Of a stretch of 64,000 nucleotides of DNA, positions 34,715 to 46,004 are shown piece after piece. Position numbers and translations under genes: made by a program. This DNA comes from Alentia gelatinosa (lineage: Eukaryota; Annelida; Polychaeta; Phyllodocida; Polynoidae). Within the stretch, counting starts at the first letter, position 1. Each line of letters starts with the position of its first letter. Location: NCBI GenBank assembly GCA_950022655.1, contig OX465580.1:124479016-124543015 (forward strand). The letters are read 5' to 3'. Below the pieces are notes generated by a model. That model did no database searches. It was given only the letters and a program-made list of their open reading frames with translations, and was not told the origin of the DNA.

Positions 34715-34809
34715 GAGTCAAAACTCTGCAAGTTCCGTGGAATTATTTCATGTCAAATGTTGCTCGCCATTCTATCGCTGCATGAAGGCCTCCTCAGGTG
34801 GGACATCAG

Positions 34810-35080
34810 TTTATCTCACCCCTGGAATAAATGCCCATAGGCTTAACATTGGGAACTCGTTCTCCATGCCCCTACGAGTATTGCAGTCCGTTCTCCATGG
34901 TCGATATCCTGTGTGTCATCCATAGGGGTGAGATAGATTACAGAAAGCAACTCGTTTTGGTCAAAGAAGTCATTCTGCAACTCGTTTGAATGCTATTTGA
35001 TATTCACTCTGCTGTTGCCTTGTTTATATCACTCCGCATCAAACTCTTGGAGAACGACGACTTTGACCAAAACTTGTTGG
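34810..35080 (-). mobile_element. Composite foldback element B-C
   Basis: The B module (34810-34936) is TTTATCTCACCCC, CCATAGGCTTAACATTGGGA, CGTTCTCCATGCCCC, GGGGTGAGATAGA. The linker CAGAAAGCAACTCG leads into foldback C, with arms TTTTGGTCAAAGAAGTC and CGACGACTTTGACCAAAAC. The tip, 34999-35033 on the minus strand, is ATAT, AA, AC, AA, GGC, AACA, GC. One side of the mismatch has changed to AA. Other C-B copies are at 41639, 46611, 48208 and 61761. Confidence 0.9.
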
Positions 35081-35148
35081 TTTCTTTTTTAGTATTTAGA
35101 ATGGAACGTCGATCGGGGTACCATATGCTTCTTCATTACTTCTCTATT

Positions 35149-35364
35149 CAGAGATAGCAGACTTCCTCTTTTCCAAGGAAATCCTTGTTTTCATTTTCAG
35201 TTTATAATCTTGTTTCTTGTGTAAAACAAAAAGAGAACAATTTAAGCCTCATCCACACCAATGAATAGCAGTTCAGAGTTCCCCTACACACCCGTCTATT
35301 TAAGCCAGTAAATTCTACAAGAAAAATATTTCCTGTTTTTTCATGACCCCATCTGACATCCCTG
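35149..35364. mobile_element. Family M MITE, internally deleted
   Basis: CAGAGATAGCAGACTTCC at the left, TGACCCCATCTGACATCCCTG-type text at the right, and shared TTTTCCAAGGAAATCC and TAAAACAAAAAGAG. About 50 bp shorter than the other copies in the centre. Confidence 0.75.
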
Positions 35365-35529
35365 GTCTATTAAGCCATGTTCTATTTAAATTCAGCCATT
35401 TTCTGTGTATTAGGTATCTTCTTAGTTAAAAGGTCGAAAGACATGAACTCATATTTATCCCATGTGGCTAAGACTGACCTATATGAGGAAATAAACTGAC
35501 GTAGTGATTGTTCACATAACCTCAATGGT

Positions 35530-35704
35530 TGACCTTGTTCCTTGATCTCTACGCATCACTAACCTTATCTGCTGAAAGGAGTCACCAATGTTGTCATCTG
35601 GCATATATATTATTGACCATTTGACCTTGGTGTTTGACCTCATTGACTTTCTTCATTGGCTGACCAATTTCAGTCAATGACCTTGACACTTGTATTTGAC
35701 CTTA
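35530..35704 (+). promoter_or_regulatory. Cluster of nuclear-receptor half-sites
   Basis: TGACCTT or TGACCT occurs at 35530, 35622, 35635, 35678 and 35697, all in the same direction. TGACCTTG/TGACCTTGA is the extended half-site of monomer-binding nuclear receptors (ERR, SF-1/FTZ-F1, NR4A types). The region is unique and AT-rich. The cluster could be a cis-element or a decayed short tandem repeat. Confidence 0.35.
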
Positions 35705-37085
35705 TTTCCCTTACGTTGGGAGCGGAACAATGTCGCCTCTTGAGGATACGACATAGACAGAGGCATGGGAACATTGTGAGCGGACTACAGTAATAGGACA
35801 CAGTCATGGATGTGTTTTAGTTAGGGAATCCCTAATGCCAAGCCCAGCTTCTTCCTCCCGCAATCATCGGCGAAGTCTAATCTTCTAATTCAATGCCGGA
35901 GTGTTTCGGATTCCCGCGCTCACCACGGGGAATTCACTCCCTTTTAGATGCTCCCCACACACTAAGCCCGCGCTGATAGAAACAACTCTTTTGTGGCCTG
36001 ACAAATGTTAGTTGGCGTAATCTTTAATTAATAGCACCGCGAGACGTTCAAAGCCTTGCGCTTTCCATGAACGGAGAAACACAACTCGCACTCGCCTGGC
36101 TTTACATAACTGATGCTCACATGCGTGCCTTTGTTTGAGAGCTGGCTGACATAGGATACGGCGTGAGGCTTCGGGTGGCGGGGATCCCCTGTCGCCTCAC
36201 TGTCAGGGGACGGGCCGTTTTACCAACCCGCCAAGACGAACCATTCCTGGTGAAACTTTTATAACACTGCTCAAGGGCAGGTGGTCCGAGTCTGACAAGG
36301 AATTGGATTAAAAATAGTTTGGATGAGTTGTGTTGCACAAGTTTTTTTCTTTCAGAGGAAACCTACCAAGTTTGGCGTCATTGATTTAATAGATAAGGGC
36401 AAACAGATTAGGTATCACAGAATGAGGTATTTGCACATTTATTCATTTCACAAGATAATTGTGTTTGTTTTTGCTGTTAATCTTTAATACCCCGGAATAA
36501 GACTCATTTCTCTAAAGGGTTGGCTAATAATTGCTATTCAGAATAACATCATTGTGATATAGGCTGGAGAGATAAGTGAATACATGCTCATCTCTAAATG
36601 GAAACGTGCTCAGATGGTTGAACCTGAAGATAAAAATACCAATATTATTTCTTGGAATTAGGAATATATACTAAGTGCTTTTTGATAGGCGGTGTCACGT
36701 TATACACCGCTCATGAAGCTATTGTGTTGTGGTGATGCACCTGATTAGGGAGGGCACGCCTCTCTTTAAGTCAGATAGCGTAATGTTTCAGTTCGGTATT
36801 TATTAGAAATAACCCTCACGACAATAGAATTAACAGGATTGGCGTCGACACATGAGGAAAGGCGATAAAAGCGGACAGCAACCTCTCGGTCGCCGACACT
36901 CGCAGCACCTTCTGTGAGGCGCCCCACTTTGAATAAATCAATCCTTCTGTTGGCAAATATTGTGTCCGCGAATTCCTGACGTTGGGGGTGATTGATTCCG
37001 GGCGGATCCGCAGCCTGTTTGTCTCGCGCTCTATGCTAGGCGCGCGCCCAGCTCCCTCAGTTTGTCTGATCGATCTCAGATGGCA
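35705..37085. other. Gene-free stretch
   Basis: Unique sequence. 36840-37060 is CpG-richer (CGGTCGCCGACACTCG, GGCGCGCGCCC) but no ORF with splice support begins there. A minus-strand frame at 36117-36338 is not recognised. Confidence 0.4.
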
Positions 37086-37267
37086 ACCCTACTTTGAGCT
37101 CAATGAGAGCGTTAGGAGACTTCACTGGGGGGTTTTAGGAGACCGTGCCGAGAGATTCAGGAGACCTCAGTTCGAGTTGGAGATTGGTAGGGAAGAGCCT
37201 GAGGAGGTATCATTGAAGGCTACAGGTGACCTTATTGTGGCCTTTAGGGTTTTATGTTGACAGCCTA

Positions 37268-37637
37268 TATAGGGTACATAGCTATTGTGTTATGGAGGCA
37301 GCCATCTTGTTTCCAACGCTAACCAGACCACCAGGTGGCGCGTTCAGGTGTCAATTGATTTAATTACAAATTTATTTGTTGGTTTGCCATAAAAAGGTAT
37401 GTTTTTTATATTGACAGCCTATAGGGAACATAGCTATTGTGTTATGGAGGCAGCCATCTTGTTGCCGACGCTAAACAGATCACCAGGTGGCGCGTTCAGG
37501 TGTCAATTGATTTAATTACAAATTTATTTGTTGGTTTGCCATAAAAGGGTATGGGCTTCATCTCACGATTATCTATAGATAACAACTACAATCTCCTGGG
37601 GATGATGGCGGAACTAGCAATCACTCTGTGCCCTATA
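37268..37637 (+). mobile_element. Family J MITE with internal tandem duplication
   Basis: The left part of the element (TATAGGGTACATAGC to TGGTTTGCCATAAAA) is present twice, at 37268-37402 and 37420-37555, each preceded by TTGACAGCC. So flanking minisatellite-side sequence was duplicated with it. The right end AATCACTCTGTGCCCTATA closes the second copy. Both duplicates carry a CACCAGGTGGCGC word. Confidence 0.85.
37328..37341 (+). promoter_or_regulatory. CTCF-like motif inside MITE J
   Basis: CCACCAGGTGGCGC matches the CTCF core consensus. A near-identical TCACCAGGTGGCGC is in the duplicate at 37490-37503. The other J copies have weaker versions (ACCAAGTGGCAGG near 28800). Confidence 0.4.
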
Positions 37638-37870
37638 GAGATGTCATCGAATGTTTTAAGGGAACTCAAATAGTAGATCTTTGACATCTTTTCAGAGATG
37701 TTACTGAGAATTTTAAGGGATCTCAATGTGAGGTTTAGGTGATATGGTTGAGAGCCTTTTGGAGACCTGTTTGAAAGTTTTAGGAGGTTGTACCGAGAGC
37801 AAGAAGAGATCACTCGGACATAAGAGATTTTACTAAGACTCCACTGGCAGATCAATGAGATACAAAAAAA

Positions 37871-39300
37871 CCCAGACATATCAGACCTCCAGGACAGATC
37901 ACTTGGATCGGGGGGGGGGGGGGCTAACTTAGAAAAGAAATCTCGGCAACGCTACGACAAGGCAATTAACTGACTGGGGACACAAGGAGACTTGGAATAC
38001 TTGAATGCAGTCTAGTGCACCTCACCGCGGGCTCATGTTGCAGGCAGGTATGGAATAACTGTCAATTGCTTTGAAATGGGTCGAAGTGTTTAATAGGGAC
38101 TTTACAGGTATCGATTTCGCTCCATACTGTTTGCAAATTGCGCTCTTTGTCTGTTTAGAATTAATTTTTGATGAGACAAGGGGATTGAATTTCACACCGA
38201 CAGTTCTTCGAGATGAAATAGCTGGTCTAGAAACCGTGAATTGATGGTGTTCATATAATCTAAAGTTTGCTATTTGGAGTATTTACCAACTCTTGCCGTC
38301 CGATCAAACGACATTTAATTTGCCGATGAAAATGATTCAAAAATGGTAATTTTTAGCCGTTACGCTGACTTAATCAAATGAACTGCTAGAATCAATAAGC
38401 TTTATTGACGTTCCAATGAATAAACACAGAAATTGCAATTTCGTATTTTTAATTTGTTTATTTCATTCTGAAGGTCACCAGAAAAAGTGAAACGAGTAGT
38501 CATTTAGTAGAATAAAAGGAAATAGAGTTGGGAAATAAAAAGGAAGGGCCTTGCCTCTGACGTTTCCCTGTTCCAAATGGAAGACCTGTACCACACCAGA
38601 ATTTGGAGGGGAAAAAAAGAATTAAAAAAAAGAGCACATCTCTGAGCGTGTCTTGTTGCGCAAACAGTGCACCTTCCACTCCCTATGCATAAATCCTGTG
38701 ATGTCCTAGCGATATGTTGTATCTAGTTCACACAAATCTTCATGAAGCTATTCCGCCCGCACCCTCCGTCCCCACACACATGCTTCAATAGCTTCATAAG
38801 TACACTTCAAAAGCACAAATTCCAATTGCCGCCAATCTAGCATACCTCCAAAATAATCCCAATCTCATTTTGCACGTTTCCCTGTTCCAATATTTGCCCA
38901 TTCATGCGGCGTGCAGGGAGCAAATAACGAGCAAATCGTTGAGCAGATAGATATGGCTTTTTGCCGTGGAGGGGGTGAGCACGGTCTATGGGCGCAGGTT
39001 TTACTGCCTTCAGAGGACCCCCGCGGACACGTGTTTCATAAAAAAAAAACACCCTGTTCCTCAGCTGTGAAATGTTGTCAGAAACACCTCTTATGAAAAG
39101 TAGGATCTGCTGATGGCAGGCAGAAGTGAGGCTTTTTTTATACTAGATCCAGGAAAGGTTCAGCTGAGAAACATTGCCCTGAGTGCTCTGAAACAATATT
39201 TGTCGTCGGCGAGTTTTCTGACGGACCTAGTCTTTGTGATTTATCCTGGAGGTGCTTGTGAGGCAGATTGTAAAAACACCTGTTGAATTGATGTAGTAGG
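37871..39300. other. Gene-free stretch with a G homopolymer
   Basis: A G run of about 14 at 37909-37922, then unique sequence. At 39128-39137 a T-rich TTTATACTAG stands about 200 bases before the micro-exon candidate at 39342. It is a poor TATA match and no TSS can be claimed. Confidence 0.4.
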
Positions 39301-39341
39301 ATTTAATTTGAACAAGGCTCGAACGGGAACTGCACACAAAC

Positions 39342-39357
39342 ATGGCGTCTAAAAGAC
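39342..39357 (+). CDS. Possible micro first coding exon (MASKR)
   Basis: ATGGCGTCTAAAAGAC follows ACAAAC, giving A at -3 and G at +4, a strong metazoan start context. It is followed at once by GTAAGT (39358-39363), the consensus 5' splice site, which would end the exon in phase 1 after M-A-S-K-R. Unspliced, the frame stops after 11 codons. Very short basic first exons occur in some zinc-finger regulators, but this peptide is too short to assign. No downstream exon was identified. Likely enough to test, far from proven. Confidence 0.2.
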
Positions 39358-40047
39358 GTAAGTGGCTTTGGAGTTAATATTAACACCCTGCTTTTAAGGG
39401 ACAAAGGCAGTGAGCCTGTGTTTTCATGATCCTCACTAAAATCACACTAATTATCAGTGACTGTAACCGTTTTCATTACATGCATCTTTTGAGATTGCAT
39501 AAGGTGAATGACCTTCTGGTTCCTGAATCGTCATCTCTATTAATCATAGATAATGGGGTAACCATTTTTGGATGTTCTGGAAGAGTAATCAGAATAATGA
39601 AATCGCCATTAGAGAAATGAAGGGTGAGAATGAAGTTGAAGTAATTGGTGTGATTTTCATAAACATTGCCTCAATACTATTCTAATTAAAGGTGCCATTA
39701 GCTCTGTGCATGCAGACTGTTATAGCTATGGAACAACGATCAGTATATCTTTATAAATGGTATTCATTTTACCGACAGTACAGATTGAAATACATTCATC
39801 TTTAAAATCAGAACCAGTATTGAATCGCAATACTGAAAGGTGTGCCAATGCAAAAGTAATGCTATAAAAGTAACGTTTGGATCACTACTTTTGAGATCTG
39901 CTACTACGTAGAACTAGACTCTAGAAATCTAATTGGACAAATTGGACGTTAAATTACCCAAACAAACATACTAGATTCTAGTTAAACCTAATATGGAGAC
40001 GTTTCAATTGTCAAGATGTGCGCGCGCATATCTAGCCGCTCAGTTTT

Positions 40048-40150
40048 AACCAATCAGAATGCAGGGCACAACGGATGCTGCCTGCGACACGCGAAACTGA
40101 CACGTGATAGATCACGTGGGACATCTGAGCGTCCGGGACGCCACTTCCGC
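40048..40150. promoter_or_regulatory. Promoter-like block: NF-Y, paired E-boxes, ETS
   Basis: AACCAATCAG (40048-40057) is a full NF-Y (CCAAT) site. Next is a perfect inverted pair of E-boxes, CACGTGAT AG ATCACGTG (40101-40118), and then ACTTCCG (40142-40148), an ETS-type site. The region from 40080 to 40400 is CpG-rich. The first ATG downstream on the plus strand (40192) opens only 54 codons. On the minus strand a 125-codon frame spans 40032-40409. Neither is recognised. The arrangement resembles a TATA-less housekeeping promoter. Confidence 0.4.
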
Positions 40151-41638
40151 TGCTGCTAGGCGGGAGGGTTTTCGCTCCAGCTGGCTGCGCGATGAAGATA
40201 AGGAATTTGGCAACAGGTCCCTGGTGGGCCGGATTCCATCCCGTTTCGTGCTCCGCGCCGTCATCTGGCTCTCCTGACCAGAGGTCAGTGAACTCAGATA
40301 CCAGCACCTGGGGAACCCCGAGCTGCTCGTTGGTGCTCGCAGCTAATCCTCCATGTTGACACTTTTTTGGGCTGGGTCTAGGGACGTGTCTGGATGCTTG
40401 GTCTCCCACTTTCCAACCGGGAAATGTTTGTGGCCGGGAATTGAGTGTCTAGACAAGGAACCAGACAGAGCACCAGACGTGAGGGACTGCGGATCTTAAC
40501 CCTTTCAAGGCGGGTAGTGCCTTGAGGCATTATTTATGAAATTAAGTAATATTTACCATTTCATTGTTTTATGAAGAAATAATTGATCAATACATCTGAA
40601 ACTTTCAGAGAATATACTTATGATATAGTATTTGATATTATTTGGTAAACCAAATAATATAAATAAGAATGATGTGTTATATCACATGATCAAATAATGG
40701 AATATGGGTTTAGATAAAAATCGGTCTGTCCCCTAGGGTTATACCAGTCCAAAGTACCCACCCCAACCAATAGGGCTCTGCGACAGACCCCCGCCTTTAA
40801 AGGGTTAAAAGCCAGTGTCAGTTTGAAGCTGGCAGGTAGGCAGGTGGCAGCATCTGTCAGATACATTCTACCACACTCTCTGGAGACACAGGTCTGGAGG
40901 ACACCCACCCACTGAATCATCTCAGGTATTCCCCCCCAAATTATACACCTGTTCCCCCAGCAAAATGGCATTTCACCTTATCTGCTGGTTGCCTTGGCAA
41001 CAGCACGTTGGGCTCACCCTTGTGTTAACAGCTATCTGTGATGCAAATATACCCGGCGAGGGAACGGGCTCCGGTATCCAGTGATAGGAGCCTTTTGGAA
41101 AATGGAGAGGGACAGGAGAGCCGAGTCCACCAGTTATGATACCAAAAGGACATTGTGGTCGTGTTCTTCTTTACATGACCAGACTATTCCGTTACCATGG
41201 TGACACTTTGAAATGAAATGCATATACTTCTGAAAGCTCAACAGAAAGCCTTTGAAAAAAACCATTAGTTCCCTCGTAAAGGTTTAACGATGGGAAGGGT
41301 AGAATTACATTTCCCTTATAATGAAGTTAGAGCATGCGATAAATGAGGCCAGCTGGGACAGTGTTATCATTATCATCTTTCTTTTTTTACTTTGGAAAAT
41401 AATACAAATCGCAAAATGTGTCGGACATTTATACGGCATGAGCATTGAGCAGGGTGTGTCAGGAGCAATAAAAACGAGCAATAAATATCAAGTGTCCAAA
41501 TCTAACAACAATAATTAGTTATAATCTATCAGTAAATGGGGTAATTAAACCTGGACATTCTGATCATTGGCCAGAATGTATCAGTCACTGAACTGGCAGA
41601 ATATATTTTATATGTATCTTAAAGAAGAGGAAATGTAT

Positions 41639-41895
41639 CGTTCTCCATGAGTTTGATGCGGAGTGATATGAACGAGGCAACAGCCGAGTGAATATCAGAA
41701 AGAATTCAAACGAGTTCGAGATCAACGACTTTGATCAAAACGAGTTGCTTTCTGTATTCATCTCACCCTGTACACACTAAATAAATGGATGACACACAAG
41801 ATATAGACCATGGAGAATAGACTGTGATACCCATAGGGGCATGGAGAACGAGTTCCCTATGTTAAGCTTATGGGACAATACCAGGGGTGAGATAA
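41639..41895 (+). mobile_element. Composite foldback element C-B
   Basis: Foldback C runs from CGTTCTCCATGAGTTTGATG to ACGACTTTGATCAAAACG. The tip at 41664-41697 is ATAT, GA, AC, GA, GGC, AACA, GCC, GA, GT, GA, ATAT: two successive GA/GA mismatch pairs in an otherwise paired stem. The linker AGTTGCTTTCTGTATTCA leads to the B module, whose core lies at the far end (TATGTTAAGCTTATGG). Confidence 0.9.
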
Positions 41896-42556
41896 AGAGT
41901 AGACACTGGGAAGAGCTTATTCAGAAACCATGGTTCTGGAACTGTGGAGGCATGAACATTCACGTTTCAACCTCGGCTTTATCTTTAGATGATAGCCATT
42001 CATATCAGTAATTTTGGATTACTCTCATCGTCGGCTAATAACCATCCAATCTGCCTTGGATTGCAGGATGAATGTCTCTCCCTTGCGAACGTGATTTATT
42101 GTGGTATTGTGCCGCTCTAAACAGGATTACCCGTGAGCTGATCGCATCAGTGTTCAGTCTAGATAGGGTACCGTAACCATAATACCTTCCTAGTATGCTT
42201 ACGGTTGGAATGTATTTAACCCATGGTCGCTTATCAGACTATCGTATTGGTGCTCATTAGTGATTATCTGTCCAGAGCTAAAATGCCGTAAGCGCTTTGG
42301 CCATGCCATTATGCATCAGTAACCTTAAAACGGGTAGTTGATAACTTTCCTATTAGTTAAAGTAACTATTCAGTTCGGGAAAAAGCCAGCGCAAAGTAAT
42401 GTGTAAAGCTTTTCATTCTTTCAAATGTAATGCCAGAGATGAAGGATTTAAGATCCACTCTTTGATGTATGACTGCAAAGGTCAAGTAATGATTCCCCAT
42501 GCTCCCTGCTATCTGCCATTATGGGGCCCAGAAGGCAATCGATATTGCTTTATTAT

Positions 42557-43060
42557 TCATCGTATACAAAGACCCCATTGAAAATGTATGGGGGCTCAGT
42601 AAACCACGAGGGGGTGGGAGTTAGCTCAGTGGTTAGGGCACTGGAATTGTAACCCCAAGGTTGTAGGACTTTGTGGGTTCGACTGCAGCCACTGTTCTCC
42701 TTAACCCCCAGCAGTGGTAGATTTACTGCTATATCAAAGGCCAATCATTCTCATACCATGTGCATGTGGTGTGGGAGGTAAATGAATTCTCAGCTCGGTA
42801 AATATGTAGGTCTGAGATTTTTACCTGAATTCATCACGTAGATTCGATCACCACCCTATTGGTGTAAAAGAACCTAGAGAAGGTCTTGTAAGGACCTATA
42901 ATGGTTGACTGGACATTAAATTAAACCTAACAAACAAACAGTAAACCACGACCCATTATATAAAGCCTGTCAGCTCCCATAACTGTGGTATACGGATGCA
43001 AACCTGTGGTATACAGCCTCAAAGCCATGTTATACGGGAAAATGTAAACTCTCTGTAAAC
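42557..43060. mobile_element. Family I element, split by a SINE
   Basis: CATCGTATACAAAGACCCC to GTAAACCACGA, then after the SINE GTAAACCACGACCCATT, GTGGTATACGGATGCAAACC, GTGGTATACAGCCTCAAAGCC and GTTATACGGGAAAA. The order is the same as at 13041-13195. Family I is therefore older than this SINE insertion. Confidence 0.7.
42610..42940 (+). mobile_element. tRNA-derived SINE with 11-bp target duplication
   Basis: Flanked by GTAAACCACGA at 42599-42609 and 42941-42951, a clear target-site duplication. The A box TAGCTCAGTGG (42622-42632) is intact. The B-box region reads GGTTCGACTGC, with a small deletion relative to the SINE at 4444. The body has CAGCAGTGGTAGATTTACTG and TCAAAGGCCAATC. The tail is AAACCTAACAAACAAACA. 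Length 331 bp. The tail and duplication imply LINE-assisted insertion. Confidence 0.95.
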
Positions 43061-44759
43061 CACTCGAGGTTGATGTCGTAATTCAAGGTCATGGAGACAT
43101 TGACTGCCTGCTTGGGCCTCGTTTCTGTTAAAGTGGTAAGTGACCGCCATTATTGAAGTAACATATGCCGGGAATCTTTCAACCGAATCGACATGCCATT
43201 AGTAGCAGCAGTAGGTATAGGTTAACCTTGAGTGACTGGCGCTCTTTTCATAAATTATGAGATTTTATGCTGCTAAAAGACCAGTTTAATATTTTCATTT
43301 TAATATGTAATCCTGTTGAGTGCAGATCACTCGAGGAAATTTCTCCATCTAAGTAAACTTAAATCTGATAATATGTCTTTGAATTTTGACATTATATAGG
43401 AAAATTGTTGTATTAGCACTTATGTTAGTGGATTAGGTAACATGTAAATCATCAGATAAATGCTAGTGACGTTTTCATGAATAGACTTACAGCAGTTTAA
43501 CAACGATCTCAAGTTGAATCCTGCTTGCCGTGCATAGTTTTGGTTTACATTATCATGCTGATTAGTGAGACATAAATTCAGTTAAGTCCAAACCAGCTCG
43601 TATCACGCGCGAATATTGAGGTCAAGACCTCTCCGATAGTAAAGCTACACGCCCTGTGGGAATGGCTCATGTAATAAACACACGCGCTGGAGATGTAAGT
43701 AGAAAATATTTCACCAGTTAGATTAGATTTGATCGCACACAACGACTTTAAATTGGTTGCAATCAAATTAGAGTATTCGAAGAGGGGTAGTTCTTGAAAC
43801 ATTTTCTTAGACATTATAACTAAGACACGTCGACCGCACAAAAGCACACTGCAGTATGATCGTACCTGCAAAGAAAGTCCCTTTTTATGCTTGAGTAACG
43901 ACCAATATAGTAACATACATGCACAGCTCCTTGAGTTGAAGTCACCCGATTATCTTAGGCCATCTCTGTTGGAAAATCATCCATGTTGAAATACGTAAAC
44001 CTGTGAGAACTTGCATATATAAGTATTCTTATGATAATTATGTCGTTCTATTCATGCTTGATATCTTGCAAGACAGTATCAATTTATTACATTTTGGAAT
44101 GGTCAATAGTTTTCAACTGAAATTAGACAAACTGTTCAATCTTGTGGATGTGCAAAGTATAGATCTTTAGAGGATATTAAAAGAAACAGGACGCAAACAC
44201 AAAACACTTGTTGGTTAGATTCGTGAAAGAACTGATTGATCTTACTGATCAATGATTTAAATATTAATCAAGAACAATTTAACAAGCACTTGGCTATGAT
44301 TAATATGGAGTTGATAGCCATATTCCTAATTAGGCAGCCTAGCTGTCAGCTCATTAACTCAGGATCCGCTAAGAAGAAGAATTATTCAGCTTCTGTTTTT
44401 ACCCGATCAATTACTTCCATGGGAAATGGGCTCAACTCCAGCTACTATGCAGGTAATTTCATTATAGAAGTGAATTCCCACTAGGAGTTCCCTCTGGAAA
44501 ACAACTTTTCATGTCTCTCATTCTAGCCCGTCTTGAAATGAGGCCAATTTGAAACAAGATAAGTTTCGGCCAGGCATTGCTGATGTTAGTAACTTACGTC
44601 GATTTCTACGCCCTTAAAATGATTTCATTTTTCACCTCAAAGTAGCGAACTGATAAAGGATTTGCTGAAATCAAATTCTTCAATAATGACATGATTTGAT
44701 CTAGAATATGGATCTATATTAGTTTTGCATACAGCTCTAAAATCTCCTCGAATGTTAGA
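43061..44759. other. Gene-free stretch
   Basis: AT-rich unique sequence. A minus-strand frame of 112 codons (43578-43916) has no recognised family, and no splice signals were found to tie it to the exon candidate at 44862-45168. Confidence 0.4.
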
Positions 44760-45680
44760 TTTAGATGCTTGGCAGGCGCCATGACGTCACCCTACTAGGG
44801 CTGATAAGGGAAGGGGAGGGGAGGGGGGGGGGGGTGGCTTGCCTCCTGCGGCTCGACTCACCTGTAGCCTGGACCTCCAGCAGCGCCTCCCTACTGCTGT
44901 TTCTCCAGGTGCGGGGTCCTCCCGGGCGTGGCACGCTCCTTGCCCGGAGGGACCAGGTATCCGCCGCGTCGTCGGCGCAACTGGCGGGACTGACGGGCAC
45001 CACGGAGGGGTCCGGCCGGGCGTAGTGGTGGTGGGCGCCGGGGACGGGCAGAGGGCGCCAGGTGCTGGAGGAGTGTCTGGAGGCGTGTAGGCGCCGCGCG
45101 TCTTGTATCTTGTATCTCTCCTCCTGCTCTTCCTCCAGTGTTAGAGGATCTCCCCACCACCCGTGCACCTCTCAACCATCAAGCACGCGCGTACACGGGA
45201 GTAGTCTAACGGTGAAGTTAGTTCTGGGTTTGTTACTAGTACTGGTACTCTTCTAGCCTCCTCCAGTGCCTGAGCCTGACGGGCACCTCCTGGCCAACAG
45301 GTGAACGCGCCCGCTCCTCCTGCTGCTGGCCTCCTGTGCTCCTGCTCCGTGCGGTGGCGCCGTGCACCGTGCGTCGAGTGGCGGCGGGGCGGGGATGGGT
45401 ACGGCAGGGCGGGCCGCTCCACGTGGGCGGGCGCACGGGCGGGCTGGCGGGCGGGCGGGCGGGCGGGGCGGGCGTGCAACGGGGCGGGGCAGAACCACCA
45501 TCACCCGCCTTCAACAGGCATACCTCCTCACTGTTACGGGAGCGTGGAGGGACGGGAACTCACGCGCGCAGACACACACAACGCGGCTAACTCCCTCACT
45601 CACTGGAGGACGGCGCCACCAATCAAACTCCTGGAGGAGTAGTGTGAGTCGTGCAGGACCCGGGAGGCCCGGGAGAAACT
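44760..45680. promoter_or_regulatory. CpG island
   Basis: About 900 bp of sharply higher G+C and frequent CpG between AT-rich flanks. It contains a full CRE, TGACGTCA (44782-44789), CCACGTGGGC (45419-45428), an interrupted run of GGGC repeats (45430-45475), and a G run at 44824-44834. CpG-dense blocks like this often mark promoters or first exons. A candidate minus-strand exon lies inside. Confidence 0.5.
44862..45168 (-). CDS. Candidate GC-rich coding exon
   Basis: On the minus strand a frame stays open for 102 codons and then meets CAG/GTGAGT (donor GT at 44860-44861), a consensus 5' splice site, in phase 1. The protein begins near LTLEEEQEERYKIQDARR and includes STWRPLPVPGAHHHY and SREALLEVQATG. 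Third codon positions are strongly G/C, and the frame has a more ordinary composition than the arginine-rich alternatives. There is no ATG: the frame opens with GTG after a stop, so an upstream acceptor or a different boundary is needed, and none is convincing. No protein family was recognised. Confidence 0.3.
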
Positions 45681-45816
45681 GGCAAAATGAGTAACATGGG
45701 TCGGCAACTCGGATATCAAGCAATCTTAATGGATGCCAGATATCATTGTTTCCATTGAAATTCATGTTATCATTTTCTGAATTAAGATGATATTTTCTGT
45801 ATGTAATATTGACATA

Positions 45817-46004
45817 CCAACTGTTAAATTACCCAAGTCAGCCACCGCCCATCATCCCCCACTGAACCTCCCCACTGACCCATATAAAAACGTGAGGTTT
45901 CCCTTGATCCTTTGATTCCCCACTGCAATGCATATGTTATGTGTAAACCCTGTATTGTAATGGAAAATCTTTCTACTTTTATTTTATCCTAACTGGCATC
46001 CCTG
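45817..46004. mobile_element. Family N repeat
   Basis: CCAACTGTTAAATTACCC to TAACTGGCATCCCTG, aligned along its length with 15551-15731 (CCCCCACTGAACCTC, GATTCCCCACTGCAATG, GTAAACCCTGTATT, AATGGAAAATCTT). Confidence 0.75.

Larger units (their letters stand above)
37090..37870. repeat. Degenerate ~23-bp minisatellite split by family J
   Basis: Words of the type GGAGACCTGTTTGAAAGTTTTAG recur with a spacing of about 22-24 bases at 37105-37250 and again at 37638-37870. The two parts are separated by family J sequence (37268-37637). The ORF at 36982-37260 is produced by the left part. Confidence 0.6.

Noticed and set aside
40032..40409. 125-codon minus-strand ORF
   Set aside because: It overlaps the promoter-like block, runs across binding motifs, and has no recognised domain.
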